Translations under genes and position numbers: made by a program
Shown: positions 6,070-6,484 of the stretch, piece after piece
Layout: every line of letters starts with the position of its first letter
How positions within the stretch are numbered: the first letter of the stretch is position 1
Notes under the pieces: model-generated
Databases searched by the model: none
Seen by the model: only the letters and a program-made list of their open reading frames with translations
What the model was told of the DNA's origin: nothing
Assembly (NCBI GenBank): GCA_030636485.1
Contig: DAOVWV010000100.1
Coordinates: 1-6,484 of the forward strand
Length of the DNA stretch: 6,484 nucleotides
DNA from: Methyloprofundus sp.
Lineage (GTDB): Bacteria > Pseudomonadota > Gammaproteobacteria > Methylococcales > Methylomonadaceae
Direction: 5' to 3'

Positions 6070-6484
6070 AAGGTTTCTTTAGCGGCGTAAAAAAATTATC
6101 TGAAGGTGAAGATAATGAAAGTACAGAAAATGAAAATGAAAACAAAGAGCAGACTTCTTCCTCTTTGTTTGGCGCGGAAAACAGCGATGACAATAGCAAT
6201 ACAGATGAAAACAGTGATCATCATGAAGAACCATCAACTGATGGCGACGAAGCGGAAAAGAATGATGATCCAGTGGACTCGGACACAAGCTCTGACGAAG
6301 AACCGACTGACTCAGGTACTGACGAATTAGAGGATGATGACGAACACTCTGACACCCCTGAACCAGCCGCCATTCCAGAACCTATCGATGGGCCTCGTTA
6401 TTCCATAGGGATTGATTTAGGCACCACACACTGTGTTTTATCCTATGTTGATATTTCAGACCCTGATGCGGATGAAATCGTTCA
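6066..6484 (+). CDS. Hsp70-family (DnaK-like) chaperone with acidic N-terminal extension (partial)
   Basis: The first 139 residues are present; the gene runs off the right edge. The ATPase domain begins at Y112 with the phosphate-1 motif IGIDLGTTHCVLSYV (114-128), diagnostic of Hsp70/actin-fold ATPases; the His-Cys after GTT differs from the Asn-Ser of canonical DnaK. Ahead of it is an unusual extension: MKGFFSGVKKL (1-11), which may be a small amphipathic helix, then a stretch from residue 13 to 97 in which 36 of 85 residues are Asp or Glu and only two are Lys, with Ser, Asn and Thr filling most of the rest. This should be disordered. It is not general DnaK, which starts directly at the ATPase domain and is normally beside grpE or dnaJ. 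The strong ribosome binding site and ATGA overlap with DUF2760 show that the extension is translated. It is likely a specialised Hsp70 acting with the membrane-anchored DUF2760 protein; substrates are unknown, and the substrate-binding region lies outside the window. Confidence 0.92.
   Translation, partial: MKGFFSGVKKLSEGEDNESTENENENKEQTSSSLFGAENSDDNSNTDENSDHHEEPSTDGDEAEKNDDPVDSDTSSDEEPTDSGTDELEDDDEHSDTPEPAAIPEPIDGPRYSIGIDLGTTHCVLSYVDISDPDADEIV

Noticed and set aside
6106..6330. Open frame of 74 codons on the plus strand, rich in Lys and Met
   Set aside because: It is the shifted frame of the acidic GAA/GAT-rich Hsp70 tail; its composition follows from that, and the Hsp70 frame has the ribosome binding site and leads into the ATPase domain.

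Overview
The window looks like a chromosomal segment of a gammaproteobacterium. It is AT-leaning, roughly 40% GC by eye. The clearest marker is a full-length exodeoxyribonuclease I (SbcB) of the enterobacterial type. An operon of a DUF2760 protein and an Hsp70-family protein, together with exopolysaccharide-type genes, would fit an environmental lineage such as the Methylococcales. That placement is inference from family recall, not something the sequence proves.

Layout: positions 1 to about 4500 are transcribed leftward (minus strand) and about 4720 to 6484 rightward (plus strand), so the region at 4501-4720 is divergent. Minus strand, in order of transcription: exodeoxyribonuclease I (3037-4500); an unrecognised tryptophan-rich protein (2043-2903); a GT4 glycosyltransferase (669-1865); and, 37 bases further on, the N-terminal 210 residues of an asparagine-synthetase-like amidotransferase that runs off the left edge. 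Plus strand: a small lipoprotein (4721-5173), a membrane-anchored DUF2760 protein (5353-6069), and, overlapping it by ATGA, the start of an Hsp70-family chaperone with a long acidic N-terminal tail that runs off the right edge.

How the genes work together: the glycosyltransferase and the amidotransferase probably belong to one surface-glycan or exopolysaccharide unit that continues leftward. The 286-residue unknown may or may not belong to it. ExoI is a housekeeping DNA repair gene. DUF2760 and Hsp70 are translationally coupled and probably act together, with the chaperone recruited to or near the inner membrane. No RNA genes, insertion sequences, CRISPR arrays or phage genes were seen. No intergenic stretch reaches 300 bases; the longest are about 180-220 bases and are described through the promoter-like and inverted-repeat elements listed.
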